DNA of 64,000 nt from Coenobita brevimanus. Its lineage: Eukaryota > Arthropoda > Malacostraca > Decapoda > Coenobitidae. The position numbers and the translations under genes were made by a program. The stretch is taken from positions 6,171,417 through 6,235,416 of the forward strand of contig CM064690.1 in assembly GCA_032717465.1 (NCBI GenBank), in the 5' to 3' direction. Every line of letters begins with the position of its first letter. Position 1 is the stretch's first letter. The notes under the pieces are model-generated. The model worked only from the letters and a program-made list of their open reading frames with translations. It did not search any database and was not told the origin of the DNA. Of this stretch, positions 32,538 through 45,546 are shown one piece after another.

Positions 32538-33212
32538 CTAAACGATACCAATTGCGTCGAGATACATGTCCAGTCCCTTTTTAAATATATTTATGGTACC
32601 ACTCTCAATCACATTGCCAGGGAGTTTATTCCATTCGCTTACAACAGAGTAAGTGAAGAAATTTTTGGTTGTATCAAGATTAGCCCTCCTTGCTTGCAAC
32701 TTCATACCATTTCCTCGAGTTACAGTCTCGGCAATTACTGTGAATAGTTTGCTTGAATCAGTATTACTAAAGCCTTTTAGCATCTTAAAACATTCAATCA
32801 GTTGTCCCCTGAGTCTCCGTTTTCTAAGAGAGAATGAGTTTAATTCCCTGAGTCTCTCGAGGTATGGTTTGTTCCTCAGGGACGGGATTAACTTGGTAGC
32901 CCTACGCTGGACCGCTTCCAGTATTTCTATATCTTTAATTAGGTGGGGCGCCCAAAATTGCACTGCAAACTCTAAGTGTGGCCTGACTATGCTTTTGTAT
33001 AGGGGGATTACAATATCTTTGCTTTTATATGTAAAATGTCTTTTGATGAAGCCTAGGGCCCTGTTGGCTTTATTGGCGGCAGAGATACATTGATTTGAAC
33101 ATTTCAGATCGTCTGAAATTAGTACGCCTAGATCCTTAACTAGTGAGGACTTGCTAATGATTTGGCCCTTCATTTCGTAATCATACCTTTTGTTTTTAAA
33201 GACATCTTGCAT
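32538..33212 (-). pseudogene. C-terminal part of the CR1/L2-type RT
   Basis: Open frame of about 220 codons: KNKRYDYEMKGQIISKSS, SLVKDLGVLISDDLKCSNQC, ANRALGFIKRHFTYKSKDI, LYKSIVRPHLEFAVQFW, LEAVQRRATKLIPSLR and VVSEWNKLPGNVIESGTIN. This is the conserved thumb and C-terminal domain of CR1, L2 and jockey relatives. It connects with the RT part at 34183 across the insertion: both sides share the codons for Lys-Asn-Lys-Arg because of the target duplication. The first residues (MQDVF) come from the inserted DNA. Confidence 0.85.
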
Positions 33213-34169
33213 ATTAAGTGGTTAAGCTTGCTGTTTGGTGCTCAGTTTAGTTTGGGTTCAGTCTCATCTGTGAGTGACATTTTAATAGGTATAGGAGTAT
33301 GTTCTTACAGGCGTTGTCATACCGTTTCTCCTTTTTGAGGCTTAAATGGTGATATACCATAAACTGTATAGACTTTCCAGACACTTCCATTCTTCATTAG
33401 ACAACATTTCCACATGCACTTTTCACTGTTCATTCCATAAAGTCTCCCTAACTTCCATTCATGCATATGGCATGGGTCATTCTTCCACCTACAGAAAGAG
33501 GTGTCCCTTGATCCATTAGATCAGTTGCCTTTCAGAATCTGTAAAACACATCTCAGCTTTGTCTAGCAGAGTTGCCCAAATATGAAAGTATGTAATAGCT
33601 GCCACTACAATACCTACATTATAAATTGTACTAATGTAACAGTTGTTACAGTGTATAAATATACTGGTTGCTGCAGCACAGTACTGTACATACATATGTG
33701 TAGGCTACTATAGTACAGTACATACATACATACATACATGCTTCCTTAAATACAATAGAATTCAATAGCACTGTGATGATTAATTAGTATCATAATGTAG
33801 GCTAATAAGACTTTCTCAGTGATATTTAACTTGGAGATTTGTAGGAGCTCATTGTAAGCACATAAATAAGGTAAGTATTATGCCTGTCCTCCTCTCTTCC
33901 TATTTCTCCCACCTTTCCTGTCACTTCTTATTGCTTTTCTTTCTTTTACAGGTGGCGTTGCATTGGGTGGCGGGCCAAATGGTTTCCTGTAAGCCAGGAA
34001 ACCGTTTGCAACGCTGGGTGGTGACCATATAACCAAACCATACGTGCTCCCTACGTGTCAGCAAGTGGGTTGGTGGAGGGTTAGTGCCCCTCCCTGTAAA
34101 ACAAATAACTCAAAATCAAATGGCCACCCCTTACGGGATTATGGCGTCTGGCAATAGATAGATAGATAG
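33198..34169 (+). mobile_element. 972-bp nested retro-insertion with 13-bp target duplication
   Basis: Flanked by ACCTTTTGTTTTT at 33185-33197 and 34170-34182, identical. Its 3' end is the RTE family-2 tail (GGCCACCCC...GGGATTATGGCGTCTGGC) plus (TAGA)n, so it was mobilised with the family-2 machinery. It contains a SINE-like family A piece (33955-34080) and CATA repeats (33718-33738). The first 750 bp (33198-33950) are unrecognised and hold no gene. Confidence 0.8.
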
Positions 34170-34182
34170 ACCTTTTGTTTTT

Positions 34183-35088
34183 CTTCCCACATTGCAGTAC
34201 CTGACATTTGCTTACATTGAAGGGCATTTGCCATTTTTCTGACCAGCTGATAATTTTATTAAGGTCATTTTGAAGGCTAATTCTGTCTTCTTCAGTTAAT
34301 ATAGTGTTGCCGATTTTTGTGTCGTCTGCAAATTTAGAAATGAAGTTGTTTAGGCCAACATCGATATCGTTAATATACATAATAAATAGGACTGGTCCTA
34401 ACACTGATCCCTGAGGAACACCACTGGTCACTGGAGCCCAGTCTGACTCTACTCCATTTATAACGACTCGTTGCTTTCTCTCACTTAACCAGCGACGTAT
34501 CCACCTATGAATATTTCCGTCAATTCCAAGTGATCTTACTTTTGGCATTAGTTTATCATGCGGCACTTTGTCAAAGGCTTTCTGGAAGTCTAAGTAGATT
34601 ATATCAAGTGACCTGGTACAATCATTCATTTTAAAAAGTGTATCGTAAAACTCAATTAAATTTGTCACTCATGATCTCCGCGTTCTAAAGCCATGCTGGC
34701 TGTTCCTAATTACGTTATTAGTTTCTAGGAACTCAACTATCCTATCTCTAATTAATGATTCGAGGATCTTGCCCAAGACAGAGGTTAGGCTAATTGGTCT
34801 ATAATTTCCTGGTTGATCTCTACTGCCCTTTTTATATATAGGGGTCACGTTAGCCAGTCTCCAGTCTGCTGGAACCTTTCCTTGTTGTAGGGACTTGCTA
34901 AAGATAGATGTTAGAGGGCTGCATATTACATCCATCACATTTTTTAGTATTTTAGGGTAGAGTTTGTTTGGGCCGGGAGTCTTATTACCGTTCATTTTAT
35001 TAAGTTTATCTCTCACTTCATTACTGCTAATATGCATATCACTTAGTGCGTTTTGGGTTGACATTTGATGCTCTTCGATGAATGTCAT
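34183..35088 (-). pseudogene. CR1/L2-type reverse transcriptase
   Basis: Fingers and palm: DKLNKMNGNKTPGPNKLYPKI, ADWRLANVTPIYKKGSRDQP, NYRPISLTSVLGKILE, SQHGFRTRRS, a TGA codon (34669-34671) where relatives usually have Cys, then TNLIEF, DIIYLDFQKAFDKVPH (catalytic Asp), VTSGVPQGSVLGPVLF and SKFADDTKI (Asp pair, about 34320-34345). It ends at KCQVLQCGKKNKR at the insertion. One nonsense codon and one frameshift (near 35090, to the endonuclease frame) are the only defects seen here. Confidence 0.88.
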
Positions 35089-35983
35089 TGGCGTCTACTG
35101 TGAAAACTGAACTGAAAAATTTATTTAAAGTAGAGGCAATTTCCTGGTCGTCCGTGATAAGAGCACCCTCGTCGCTGATAAGTGGACCAACGCCCGCCTT
35201 GAGTCTCTTATTGCCGTTATTGTATCCATAAAAAAGCTTAGGATCCGTAGAACTTGTTTTTGCTATATCAATTTCAAATTGTCGTTTAGCTGTTCTAATG
35301 AGTTTTTTAACTTTTCTTCTACTACTGGTATATTGCCCTGTGAGTAATTCACTGGTGTGACTTTTAAGCAAGGTGTGGAGACGGTTTCTTTCTTTAACTG
35401 CTCTGCTAATATCGGCATTAAACCACGCTGGTTTGTTTTGTCTAGATTTCATTGGCACGTACTTGTTTTGAGCGGTCATGCATACGTGCTTAAATTCGGC
35501 CCACATTTCGTTTACATCATTAATTCTTTCTATGTGTTCAGCTAGTGTACTCAGGGCGTCCTTTAGGCCGTTAAAATCTGCGTTTTTATAGTCCGGCATT
35601 TTAGTTTTACTTATGCACTCATTATGTGAGAGATTCATGGAAAATCTTATGAGATTATGATCGCTAGATGCTAGATGTTCACCCACAGTGAGGCTTGAGA
35701 CCATATCTTCATTTGTAGTGATAACAAGATCTAAGATATTACCCTGTCTTGTTGGTTCCGTGACACATTGAAATAAAAAGTTGTTCTTAATGAAATCTGT
35801 CATTTTTTTGTCATTATTACTGCTACCGGTAACTGCATTCCAGTTTACTGACGGCAGGTTGAAGTCGCCGGTAATCAACATTTCGTCCCCATCGAGAACT
35901 TCCTGCAAGGTACTATATAGTTCTGTGTCTTCCTCTGGAGTATGAGTAGGGCGACGGTAGACTGTAACAATATTTATATTCAT
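35039..35983 (-). pseudogene. AP-type endonuclease of the CR1/L2-type LINE
   Basis: Nicks the insertion target. Starts at IVTVYRRPTHTPEED, lacking the first third of the domain. Shows ITGDFNLPSVNW (GDFN motif), TRQGNILDLVITTNED and the catalytic SSDHNLIRF. It continues through the linker (KPAWFNADISRAVKERNRLH, FYGYNNGNKR) into ASTLNKFFSSVFT. The frame shifts to the RT frame near 35090. Confidence 0.88.
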
Positions 35984-36001
35984 ATATTTTAAACGTACTT
36001 T

Positions 36002-36024
36002 GAGAGAGAGAGAGAGAGAGAGAG
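36002..36024. repeat. (GA)n microsatellite
   Basis: Short GA run at the 5' truncation point of the LINE. Confidence 0.9.
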
Positions 36025-36099
36025 GTTATACAGAGGGAGAAGAGAATAGAAAGAACAAAGAAGATAAGATTAAGATGAATTAATTAACACTCAGTCTTC

Positions 36100-38155
36100 T
36101 ATATGACTCACCCTCATCCTCCTATGATTCACTCACTGGCTCCTATGACTCACTCTTGGCTCCTATGACTCACTCTCAGACTCCTATGACTCACTCTCAG
36201 GCTCCTATGACTCACTCTCAGGCTCCTATGACACTCTCAGGCTCCTATGACTCACTCTCAGACTCCTATGACTCACTCTCAGACTCCTATGACACTTTCG
36301 GCTCCTATGATTCACTGTCAAGCTTCTATGAATCATTCTCAGGCTTCTATGACTTACTCGACTGCTATGACTCATTCTCGGCTCCTATGAATCATTCTCG
36401 GCTCCAATGACTCACTCTAATCTCCTATATTTCACTCTGAGGCTCCCTTGGCCCACGCTCTTGTCCTGTGACTCACTCTCAGGCTTCTGTGGCTCACTCA
36501 CAAGCTATTATCACTCACTCAGGGTCCTGTGACTCATAGTCTGGCCCTTATGACTCGCTCTCACGATCCTATGACTGCAGTAACTAAGGCTCCTATGACT
36601 CACTCACGTTCTTATGACACTAAGGCTCTTATGACACTCAAGCACCTATGACAGCCACCTATGACACTCAGCCACTTATGACACTCAGGCTCCTATGACA
36701 CTCAATCTCCTATGACACTCAGGCTCCTATGACACTCAGGCTCCTATGACACTTAGCCATCTATGACACTCAGGCTCCTATGACACTTAGCCATCTATGA
36801 CACTCAGGCTCCTATGACACTCAGCCATCTATGACACTCAGGCTCCTATGACACTTAGCCATCTATAACACTCAGGCTCCTATGACACTTAGCCATCTAT
36901 GACACTCAGGCTTCTATGACACTCACCCATCTATGACACTCAGGCTCCTATGACACTCACCCATCTATGACACTCAGGCTCCTATGATACTCACCCATCT
37001 ATGACACTCAGGCTCCGATGACACTCAGGCACCTTTGACACTCAGACCCCTGTGACACTCAGGCCCCTATGACACTCAGGCACCTATGACACTCAGGCAC
37101 CTATGACACTCAGGCACCTATGACACTCAGGCACCTATGACACTCAGGCCCCTATGACACTCAGGCATCTATGACACTCAGGCTCCTATGACACTCAGGC
37201 ATCTATGACACTCAGGCACCTATGACACTCAGCCACCTATGACACTCAGGCTCCTGTGACACTCAGGCTCCTAAGACACTCAGGCTCCTATGACACTCAG
37301 GCACCTATGACACTCAGGCTCCTATGACACTCAGGCACCTATGACACTCAGGCACCTATGACACTCAGGCTCCTATGACACTCAGGCACCTATGACACTC
37401 AGGCTCCTATGACACTCATGCTCCTATGACACTCAGGCTCCTATGACAGGCATCTATGACACTCAGGCTCCTATGACACTCAGGCACATACGACAGGCAC
37501 CTATGACATTCAGGCACATATGACAGGCACCTATGACATTCAGGCACATATGACAGGCACCTATGACATTCAGGCACATATGACAGGCACCTATGACATT
37601 CAGGCACATATGACAGGCTCCTATGACACTCAGGCACATACGACAGGCACCTATGACATTCAGGCACATATGACAGGCACCTATGACACTCAGGCACATA
37701 CGACAGGCACCTATGACATTCAGGCGCCTATGACACTCAGACTTCTTTGACACTCAGGCTGCTATGACACTCAGGCACCTATGACACTTAGGCTCCAATG
37801 ACACTCAGGCTCCAATGACACTCAGGCTCGTATGACACTCAGGCTGCTATGACACTCAGGCTCGTATGACACTCAGGCTGCTATGACACTCAGGCTGCTA
37901 TGACACTCAGGCTGCTATGACACTGAGGCTGCTATGACACTCAGGCTGCTATGACACTCAGGCTGCTATGACACTCAGGCTGCTATGACACTCAGGCTCG
38001 TATGACACTCAGGCACCTATGACACTCAGGCTCGTATGACACTCAGGCTGCTATGACACTCAGGCTGCTATGACACTCAGGCTGCTATGACACTCAGGCT
38101 CGTATGACACTCAGGCTCGTATGACACTCAGGTACCTTTGACTCACTCACCTGAA
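36100..38155. repeat. 2-kb minisatellite with 21-, 17- and 30-bp periods
   Basis: Every unit contains CTATGAC. From 36130 to 36420 the unit is 21 bp (GACTCACTCTCAGGCTCCTAT). From about 36650 it is 17 bp (GACACTCAGGCTCCTAT, variants GCACC, GCTGC, GCTCG). From 37480 to 37700 a 30-bp composite (17+13) appears with CAGGCACATATGACAGGCAC. After that the 17-bp unit returns to 38140. The open frames across it are repeat artefacts: 17 is not a multiple of 3. Confidence 0.95.
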
Positions 38156-38214
38156 TAAAGATATCTGACATTATCTAAAATAGAATGCTAGAGTTGTGCC
38201 GGGCATGAGAGGGT

Positions 38215-38431
38215 TACGGAGGGTGGGTGGGGTGGGAGGGATGAAGGGAAAGAGAAAATGAGAGCCAGACAGATGGAGGAAAAACTCTTAATTGAGGGAG
38301 GAAGTTGAGTAATGGACGGAGGAAGGGAGAAAGAAAAAAGAAAGGCAAGGGAGAGAAGAAAAGAGGGAGGTAGTCAGAAAAAAGGGGGAGACAGGGGAAG
38401 GAGGGAGGGAGGGAAAGACAAATAAGTAGAG

Positions 38432-38475
<44 letters not shown>

Positions 38476-39077
38476 ATACAAAATGAGAAAAACTGTGTGA
38501 TGTAATAAACAAAACTGAATAAAAATGAAACTGATAATAAAAAAAAAAAAAAAAAAAAGAGAGAAAAAGAGAAATTATACAGAATCCTAAGTGAAGACAT
38601 TACGATTTTCCTCCCAGATTTTGCAGTCAAGTTTCACCATAGGGGCGCAGACGAGAGAGAGAGAGAGAGAGAAAACATGTGACTGAGAGCAGTATAGGAG
38701 AAAATAGAGGGAAATGTGATGCAGAAAAATGGAAGAAGGAAGAAGAGAGATGGGAGAGAAGGAGGAAGAAAGGATGAGAGATGGAAGTTAGAAAAGAAGG
38801 GAAGATGAAGGAAAGAAAGAAACGAAGGCAAGAACGAAGAGAAAGGAAGGCAGAAAGGAAGGAGCTGAGGGAGTATGGCGAGAAGGATGGAAGGAAAGAA
38901 TGAATGAATGAAGGAGGGGAGGAAGGGGAAAGTGTTGGAAGGAGACAATGAAAGGAGGAGAAAAAGAAAAGAAGGAAAAAGTAAACAAAGGAAGGAGTTA
39001 ATGGACAAGAAAGCAATGGTGAGGAAGAAAATGAGGAAAATGAAATAAAAGGACAGATAACGGAAGACCGGAATGTA

Positions 39078-39130
<53 letters not shown>
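38215..39130. repeat. purine-rich (GGAA/GAGA) tract with (GA)n cores
   Basis: Strand-asymmetric A/G sequence, with GA microsatellites at 38432-38473, 38653-38673 and 39080-39129 and an A18 run at about 38540-38557. No gene. Confidence 0.85.
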
Positions 39131-39132
<2 letters not shown>

Positions 39133-39504
39133 GGAAGATGAAGTGAGTCAGTCCGTCTTTTCAGTTAATAATACAACAAGGCTATTTATAGTAAGGTGAC
39201 AAAGTATATTGTGCCTAGTGTGGTGGAAGGAGGTGTAGTGAAGGTGGTGATGATGATGATGATGATTACAGATTTGCCCTTCATGTTCATGATTTGAAAG
39301 ATGTACAGAAAAAAAAAATGAGGAAATTAATTTTGACAGTGTAAAAGAAGTGATCCAGTTGCTAATGCAAGCAATTTATTGTCGCTTAACATAATACTAA
39401 TATAATATTCTTTCTTTGCAGGTAAGAGAGGCAACGAAAGAGGAATTGGTTCATCCAGTAAAGATTTCAAGGTCTGTATAGTCTGTGTATCTGTATATGT
39501 AACT
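39131..39504. other. no gene recognised
   Basis: Unremarkable AT-rich stretch with a short (GAT)n at 39247-39266. Confidence 0.5.
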
Positions 39505-39800
39505 ACAGTGGCAGGTAGGGTCAATTGGTTAGGGAAATTGTCTGCAGTCTGATAGAACCCGAGTCCGATCGTTGGCTGGGGCAGAGGACAGTTTGGTGAA
39601 TAATATTACATTAAAACAGACTTCACTGATGCTGCACAAGACCCACCGACATGTCATAAAAACACCCCCGCTGATACCAACACACCAGCCCTGAATGAGA
39701 CGTCTCGAGCATGTACTCAGTATAGACGGTAGGCATTAGTGCAGAAGTGGTGACATGTGAGGGTGTGTGGCACGTAGGAGGACTGCTGGGCCTCAGGGAA
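39505..39800 (+). mobile_element. tRNA-related SINE, copy 2
   Basis: Box A-like GGTCAATTGGTTAGGG and box B-like CCGAGTCCGATCG. The later part (CAAGACCCACCGACA...CCTGAATGAGACGTCTCGAGC...GGTAGGCATTAG) matches 29035-29150. Confidence 0.6.
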
Positions 39801-40047
39801 CGGACTATTATATCTTTACCCTGAGTAGGTGGCTTAAAATTTTTTTTTGAATCTCTCTCTCTCTCTCTCTCTCTCTATGTCTATATATCTGTCTATCTGT
39901 CAATTTATCCCATAGGAAGTTATCAGCTCCGTTATTTTTCACTTCGGCTCAGGTTATTTTCTTGGACGCTAGAATTAAGGCGAGAGATGTTAACGTCCAA
40001 GTGAGATAGCTTTCGCCATAAGGTTTCTCATTTTCTTTTCTTAGTAC

Positions 40048-40089
<42 letters not shown>

Positions 40090-40319
40090 GATATACATTT
40101 TTAGCTGTAGCTATCCAATATTTTTATATCTAGTTAAGCCAGAAGGCTAGATTAGAGATTTTTAATTACAGGGAATTATAACTCAGACATCCTTTAATGG
40201 CTTTTAAACGTTTTAATTGTCATGGGAATTGAGAAATATGTTCAATTAATTTTCACAGTGATTAGGTCAATAACTCTGAGGTGAGGCATTGAGATGGAAC
40301 TGAATTAATGATGAAGGGT
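39801..40319. repeat. no gene; two (CT)n microsatellites
   Basis: CT at 39852-39876 and 40051-40085; the remainder is unrecognised. Confidence 0.7.
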
Positions 40320-40612
40320 GACTGAATGGTCTTTGTGTGGTTGTGGTAGATGTAGTGGTCGTGGTGGTAGATTTGGTGTTGGTAGTGACTGAGATGATGG
40401 TAGATTTGGTGGTGATGTTGGTAGTGGTGGTGGTGGTGGTTGTAGATTTGGTGGTACTAGTGGCGGCAGTGGTAGATTTCGTGGTTTTATTGGTTGTGGT
40501 GGTTGTTGATATGGTGGCGGTAGTGGTTGTGGTGGTAGTTGATGTGGTGGTGGTAGTGGTTGTGGTGGTGGTGGTGGTGACAATGGTGATGCTTGTGGAG
40601 GTAGTATTACGT
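40320..40612. repeat. imperfect (GGT)n / TGG-rich minisatellite
   Basis: TGGTGGTGG-type sequence with GTAGATTTGGTGGT recurring several times. The Val-rich and Thr-rich open frames across it are not genes. Confidence 0.85.
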
Positions 40613-40666
40613 GTGTGAGATTGAGAAAATTGTGGTAGTGGTAGAGGTAATAGCATGTAGACAGTA

Positions 40667-41115
<449 letters not shown>

Positions 41116-41187
41116 TCTAGATTAAGGACCTGTGTATTTTCAACCAATGGATGTAACGAAAAAAGTAAACCGAAAACTATTATTATC

Positions 41188-41704
<517 letters not shown>

Positions 41705-41955
41705 CACGAGCCCAAGACTCGTAATCTCGTCTGGTATGGCTGCTTCCTAACACCTCTTCCTTAGCGTTTATTAATTTTGCTTTTTATATGGCTGGTTAAT
41801 ATATTTTTTGTTCGTTGTTCATGCAGAGTATGGCGATGCCGGAAGGATTTATGTAACACGAAGAAGTACAGTACGGGTCAGTAAACAAATTAAATCGCTT
41901 AGGGAAGGGTGCAAGGGAGCGTCCTTAACCAACAAGAATGCTGGCAAAAGTGTCA
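41705..41955. mobile_element. PIF/Harbinger-like MITE, second copy
   Basis: Related to 27792-28136: CTTCCTAACACCTCTTCCTTAGCG near the left end and the inverted CGCTTAGGGAAGGGTG near the right. The inside shares AGTATGGCGATGCCGGAAG...TTTATGTAACAC. Ends are less exact (GACTCGTAATC and GCCAGCATTCTTG), so borders are approximate. Confidence 0.5.
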
Positions 41956-42050
41956 TTTGGTTATATGATTATCATCCATTGCAGTAAATTGTTTCCTGGG
42001 TTTCAGTAAAGCATTTGGCTTGTCGCTTATTCCATAGTCACCTTACTGTT
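41956..42050 (-). mobile_element. SINE-like family A fragment
   Basis: Minus-strand piece with GGTTATATGATTATCATCC, a decayed hairpin (AATTGTTTCCTGGG) and GGCTTGTCGCTTA. Confidence 0.5.
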
Positions 42051-42174
42051 GCACTACATCCAGTGAGTGGATGCTGACTTCCCTAAGTTCCTAAACTAAG
42101 CAAAGCAAATCTTGTTAATCCATATCTAACCTACCTTAGCGAATTTTATTCTAACCAAGCCTAATCTATTGACC

Positions 42175-43715
42175 TCAAGAACTGTGCTTCTGTGCTTACA
42201 CCCTGCCTAGGTAAACTCTTTCGCATTTGTCTTCTAACTTGTACCTTTCCTTCTTGCTGGACGTTTGCTCTCATTCAGCCAGTCCCAAAGAAGGGTGACC
42301 ATTCCCAACCCTCTGACTGTTGTCCAGTTGCTTTAACATCCTGTGTCTCAAAACTTTTTGAGTCTATCCTTAATAGAAAGATTTTAAAGCATCTTTCCTA
42401 TTAGAACCTTCTTTCTGATCGTCAGTATGGGTTCCGTCAGGGATGCTCCATTTGCAATCTTCTCACCTACTTTTCAGACTCCTGGTCATCCTCCTTTCGG
42501 GACTTTGGCGAAAGCTTTGCCATTGCCCTTGGCATCTCAAAGGCTTTCGATCCAGTCTGGCATATATCTTTAATTTTCAAACTGCCCTCTTACAGTTTCT
42601 GTCCTTGTATCTGTGCCTTCATCTCTAGCTTCCTTTCCAGTCGTTCTATAGCCGCTGTTGTAGACGGCCATCGTTCTTCTCCTAGACCTATCAACAGTGG
42701 TATACCTCGAGGCTTTGTCCTATCACCAACTCTTCCTTTTATTCATCAATGACCTTCTAAGCTATACATCTAACCCTATCCACTCGAACGCTGATGATTC
42801 CACCCTTCACCTTTCCGTTCGGTTCCCGCAACGTCCATCTCAGCAGTTACTTCAACAAACAAGGGATGAGGCTATGGCACACCTAATGTCTGACTTGGCT
42901 CGTATCTCTGACTGTGGTAGAAATAATCTTGATTTTAATGCATCAAAGACTCAGTTTTTACACCTATCAACCCGACACAGTCTTCCACAGGAGTACCCAT
43001 ATCCAGCTCAGTCCTGCATCATCCTTGAACATGCTTGGAGTTTCATTCGCACGGGACTTATCTTGGAAAGATCATATTGCATCTCTTATGAAATCTGCTT
43101 CCAAGAGATTAGGTATGCTAAGCCGACTCCGTACGTTCCTTACCCCCGCACAGTTGTTGGCTTTATACACTGGTTTTATTTTCGCTTGTGTAAAATGCAA
43201 CTCACATGTGTGGGGTGGCTCCCCACATAGAGCTCTTCTCGATAGGATGGAGTCAAAGGCTTTTCATCTCATTTACTCTGCTCCTCTTACTGGCTTCTTC
43301 TACCTCTGTCTCTTCGCCGCACTGTTGCATCTTTATCTCTTTTCTATCGCTGCTTCAATGGTCACTGCTTCTCTGAACTATCTGCTTGCATTCCTCCACT
43401 TCTACGACGGGTGCATAGCACCCGCCTAGCTTCAAACTCTCATACCTTTTCTGTACAACTCGCTAATGCAAGAGTTAACCGTTACTCCCAGTCCTTCACT
43501 TATTCAACAGGTCATCTCTGAAACTGTCTCCCTCTGTCTGTATTTTCTGTTTCCTATGATCTCCAGTCTTTCAGACGCAGTGTGCCCAGGCATCTTGAAA
43601 TGAACGGATCTTGAATTTGGCTCTTTTGTATTTTTTTTTTTTTCTTAGAAAGAACTGTTTGCGGGCTCCTGGTCTTTGGTTCCTTCTTTCTAGCACTAAA
43701 AAAAATCTAAATAAA
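42175..43715 (+). pseudogene. jockey-superfamily LINE reverse transcriptase, decayed copy 1
   Basis: 5'-truncated within RT. Readable: CLGKLFRICLLTCTFPSCW, LIQPVPKKGDHSQPSD, FESILNRKILKHLSY then a stop, YGFRQGCSICNLLTYFS, FAIALGISKAFDPVWH (catalytic Asp kept), SPTLPFIHQ, then in another frame SNPIHSNADDSTLHLS, QQLLQQTRDEAMAHLMSDLA. The catalytic box reads NADD instead of YADD. C-terminal pieces include HVWGGSPHRALLDRMESKAFH. Many frameshifts and stops. It is the same family as 60225-62230 and ends near 43715 in an A-rich sequence (CTAAAAAAAATCTAAATAAATAA). Confidence 0.85.
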
Positions 43716-43779
43716 TAAGTTAATATATAAACAAATAATCGCCATACCAAGTGCACTTACGAAATTATTTCATGCTTAG

Positions 43780-44130
43780 TTCATTCAAACTCAACGTAAT
43801 CTGACCGAACCTAGCCTCACTTACCGTAACCTATATTTACCCAACCTAATCACATCTAACCTAACGAACTCTACTAACTCCATCTAAATGAGCCAAACAT
43901 AACGTAATAAAACTAGCGGAATCGAAATTAAGGAAAGCTGAAAGAAATTCAACTAGCAGGCTCTAACTGAGCTTAATCCAGCATAATATAAAGGAGCGGA
44001 ATCAAAGGTAATCAGTGCTAATCTAATTCAGCTAACTTAGCATAATTGAACCTACTGTAATGTAACTTAATTAATATGTGAATCAAAGCTAACCCAAGCT
44101 AATAACCCAGCCTACGTTAAGCTAACATAA
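43780..44130. repeat. degenerate CCTAA-type tract
   Basis: Scattered CTAACC, CCTAA and AGCTAA motifs, much more diverged than at 23080. It probably has the same origin as the other CCTAA tracts. Confidence 0.45.
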
Positions 44131-44324
44131 CCTGACGAAATGCACTCACCTGTCCGTCCATCATGGCGTCCTTCAAACCTTACTTACGTCGTCAGGAGGT
44201 TAAGTTTGCTGCATAGAATTCTTTGACATTGACGTAATCCAATTTCTCATTTTTTTTTTTTTTTTACTTTTGTCAATTTATTTCCTGTAATTCAAGAGGA
44301 AGTAAAGAAGATAATGTTGGTGTG

Positions 44325-44380
44325 CACATCCTTTTCATAGCACTTCCTCGTGACTTGCATCATACTCTGGTGTTATCATT
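44325..44380 (-). repeat. dispersed repeat B fragment
   Basis: Reverse complement of the AAGTGCTATGGAAAGGATG module (CATCCTTTTCATAGCACTTCCTCGTGAC). Confidence 0.6.
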
Positions 44381-44573
44381 TTTTCAACCCAACCTTTAAT
44401 ATAGAAAGATGGCAATTTTAAACCAATTTAGCGTGAAAACGGTGAGGTTTGTTTGCTTAAAGAAATTAATTACATAAAGTCGTCTGCTACATAATTGGCT
44501 GGAAACCATCAGGTGTTAGTGGAAAGAATCTATATTTCAGATTCTACTTTACACTGAAACATTTGCTACTGCC

Positions 44574-44574
<1 letters not shown>

Positions 44575-44620
<46 letters not shown>
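44575..44620. repeat. (GA)n microsatellite
   Basis: About 45 bp of GA. Confidence 0.95.
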
Positions 44621-44622
<2 letters not shown>

Positions 44623-44809
44623 GTACAATGCTGAAGTATAACTGTAATACTGTAATGTTTCTGTGCCCCCGTCTCAGCTGGAATAGAATACCAGGAGTTG
44701 TGCTGGTGATGAGTGTTAATGATGATGGTATTTTGACTGTTAGCCTCCTGTGACTCACTTTTATCTCAGTAACGTTGTTTGACGTTAGGTTCAGTACCTT
44801 ACATAAAAA

Positions 44810-44812
<3 letters not shown>

Positions 44813-44847
<35 letters not shown>

Positions 44848-45253
44848 CAACCTTCTTTCTATCGTTACATGTCCAAGTCTATCTGATTATTCCCTATACT
44901 TCCTACATTCCGTTCTCTTTCTCTTTTAATATCTCTTTTTCTTCCCTAAAGCAGTCTTGCTCTTTCCTCCTCCCTCTCCATTATCATTTCATTCTCACTC
45001 GCTCTCACTGGTCTTTGTCCCCATCCTTTTTTGACCTTCATTCTCTGCTCTTTCATCTCCTTTCTCTTGTCCTCTTCATTTCTCCCCCCCCCCTCCATTT
45101 TTTCCGTCTTTCTCCCCTCGTCACCCTTTATCTTTATGCTCTGTCTCTCTCGCAACTCTCCCACTATTTGTCAAGAATTTTCTCGCTCTCTTGTGATGCC
45201 AGTCTGGTGATTCCCTGTGCACCCTGATTCTTCCTACCACTCTCTTTAATTAT

Positions 45254-45311
<58 letters not shown>
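44813..45311. repeat. pyrimidine-rich tract with (CT)n ends
   Basis: CT at 44813-44845 and 45258-45311, with C/T-rich sequence between. No gene. Confidence 0.85.
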
Positions 45312-45316
<5 letters not shown>

Positions 45317-45404
45317 TTAGTTTCCTCTCTATGGCTTCATTCTCTTTCTTTATCTTCTGTGAGCGCGTGACGACTCAGCGAGCGCCATATCACAATTTCC
45401 CTCT

Positions 45405-45443
45405 GTTATAATATTCCTTCATGATGGTAGCTAAGAAAGGCAT

Positions 45444-45511
<68 letters not shown>

Positions 45512-45546
45512 TAATATTCCTTCATGATGGTAGATAAGAAAGGCAT

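Larger units (their letters stand above)
32113..35995 (-). mobile_element. CR1/L2-type LINE, 5'-truncated, split by a 972-bp insertion
   Basis: Minus-strand non-LTR element with endonuclease (35039-35983), reverse transcriptase (34183-35088) and C-terminus (32538-33212). Its 3' UTR (32150-32537) ends in TATGTAAC-type 8-bp direct repeats (about 32113-32140), a tail style typical of the CR1 group. The 5' end stops within the endonuclease at a GA microsatellite (36002). A second element (33198-34169) lies inside the gene. Confidence 0.85.

Noticed and set aside
36156..37750. Open frames across the CTATGAC array on both strands, and a CRISPR-like look
   Set aside because: Unit length 17 is not a multiple of 3, the frames exist on both strands, and there are no unique spacers. 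It is a eukaryotic minisatellite.
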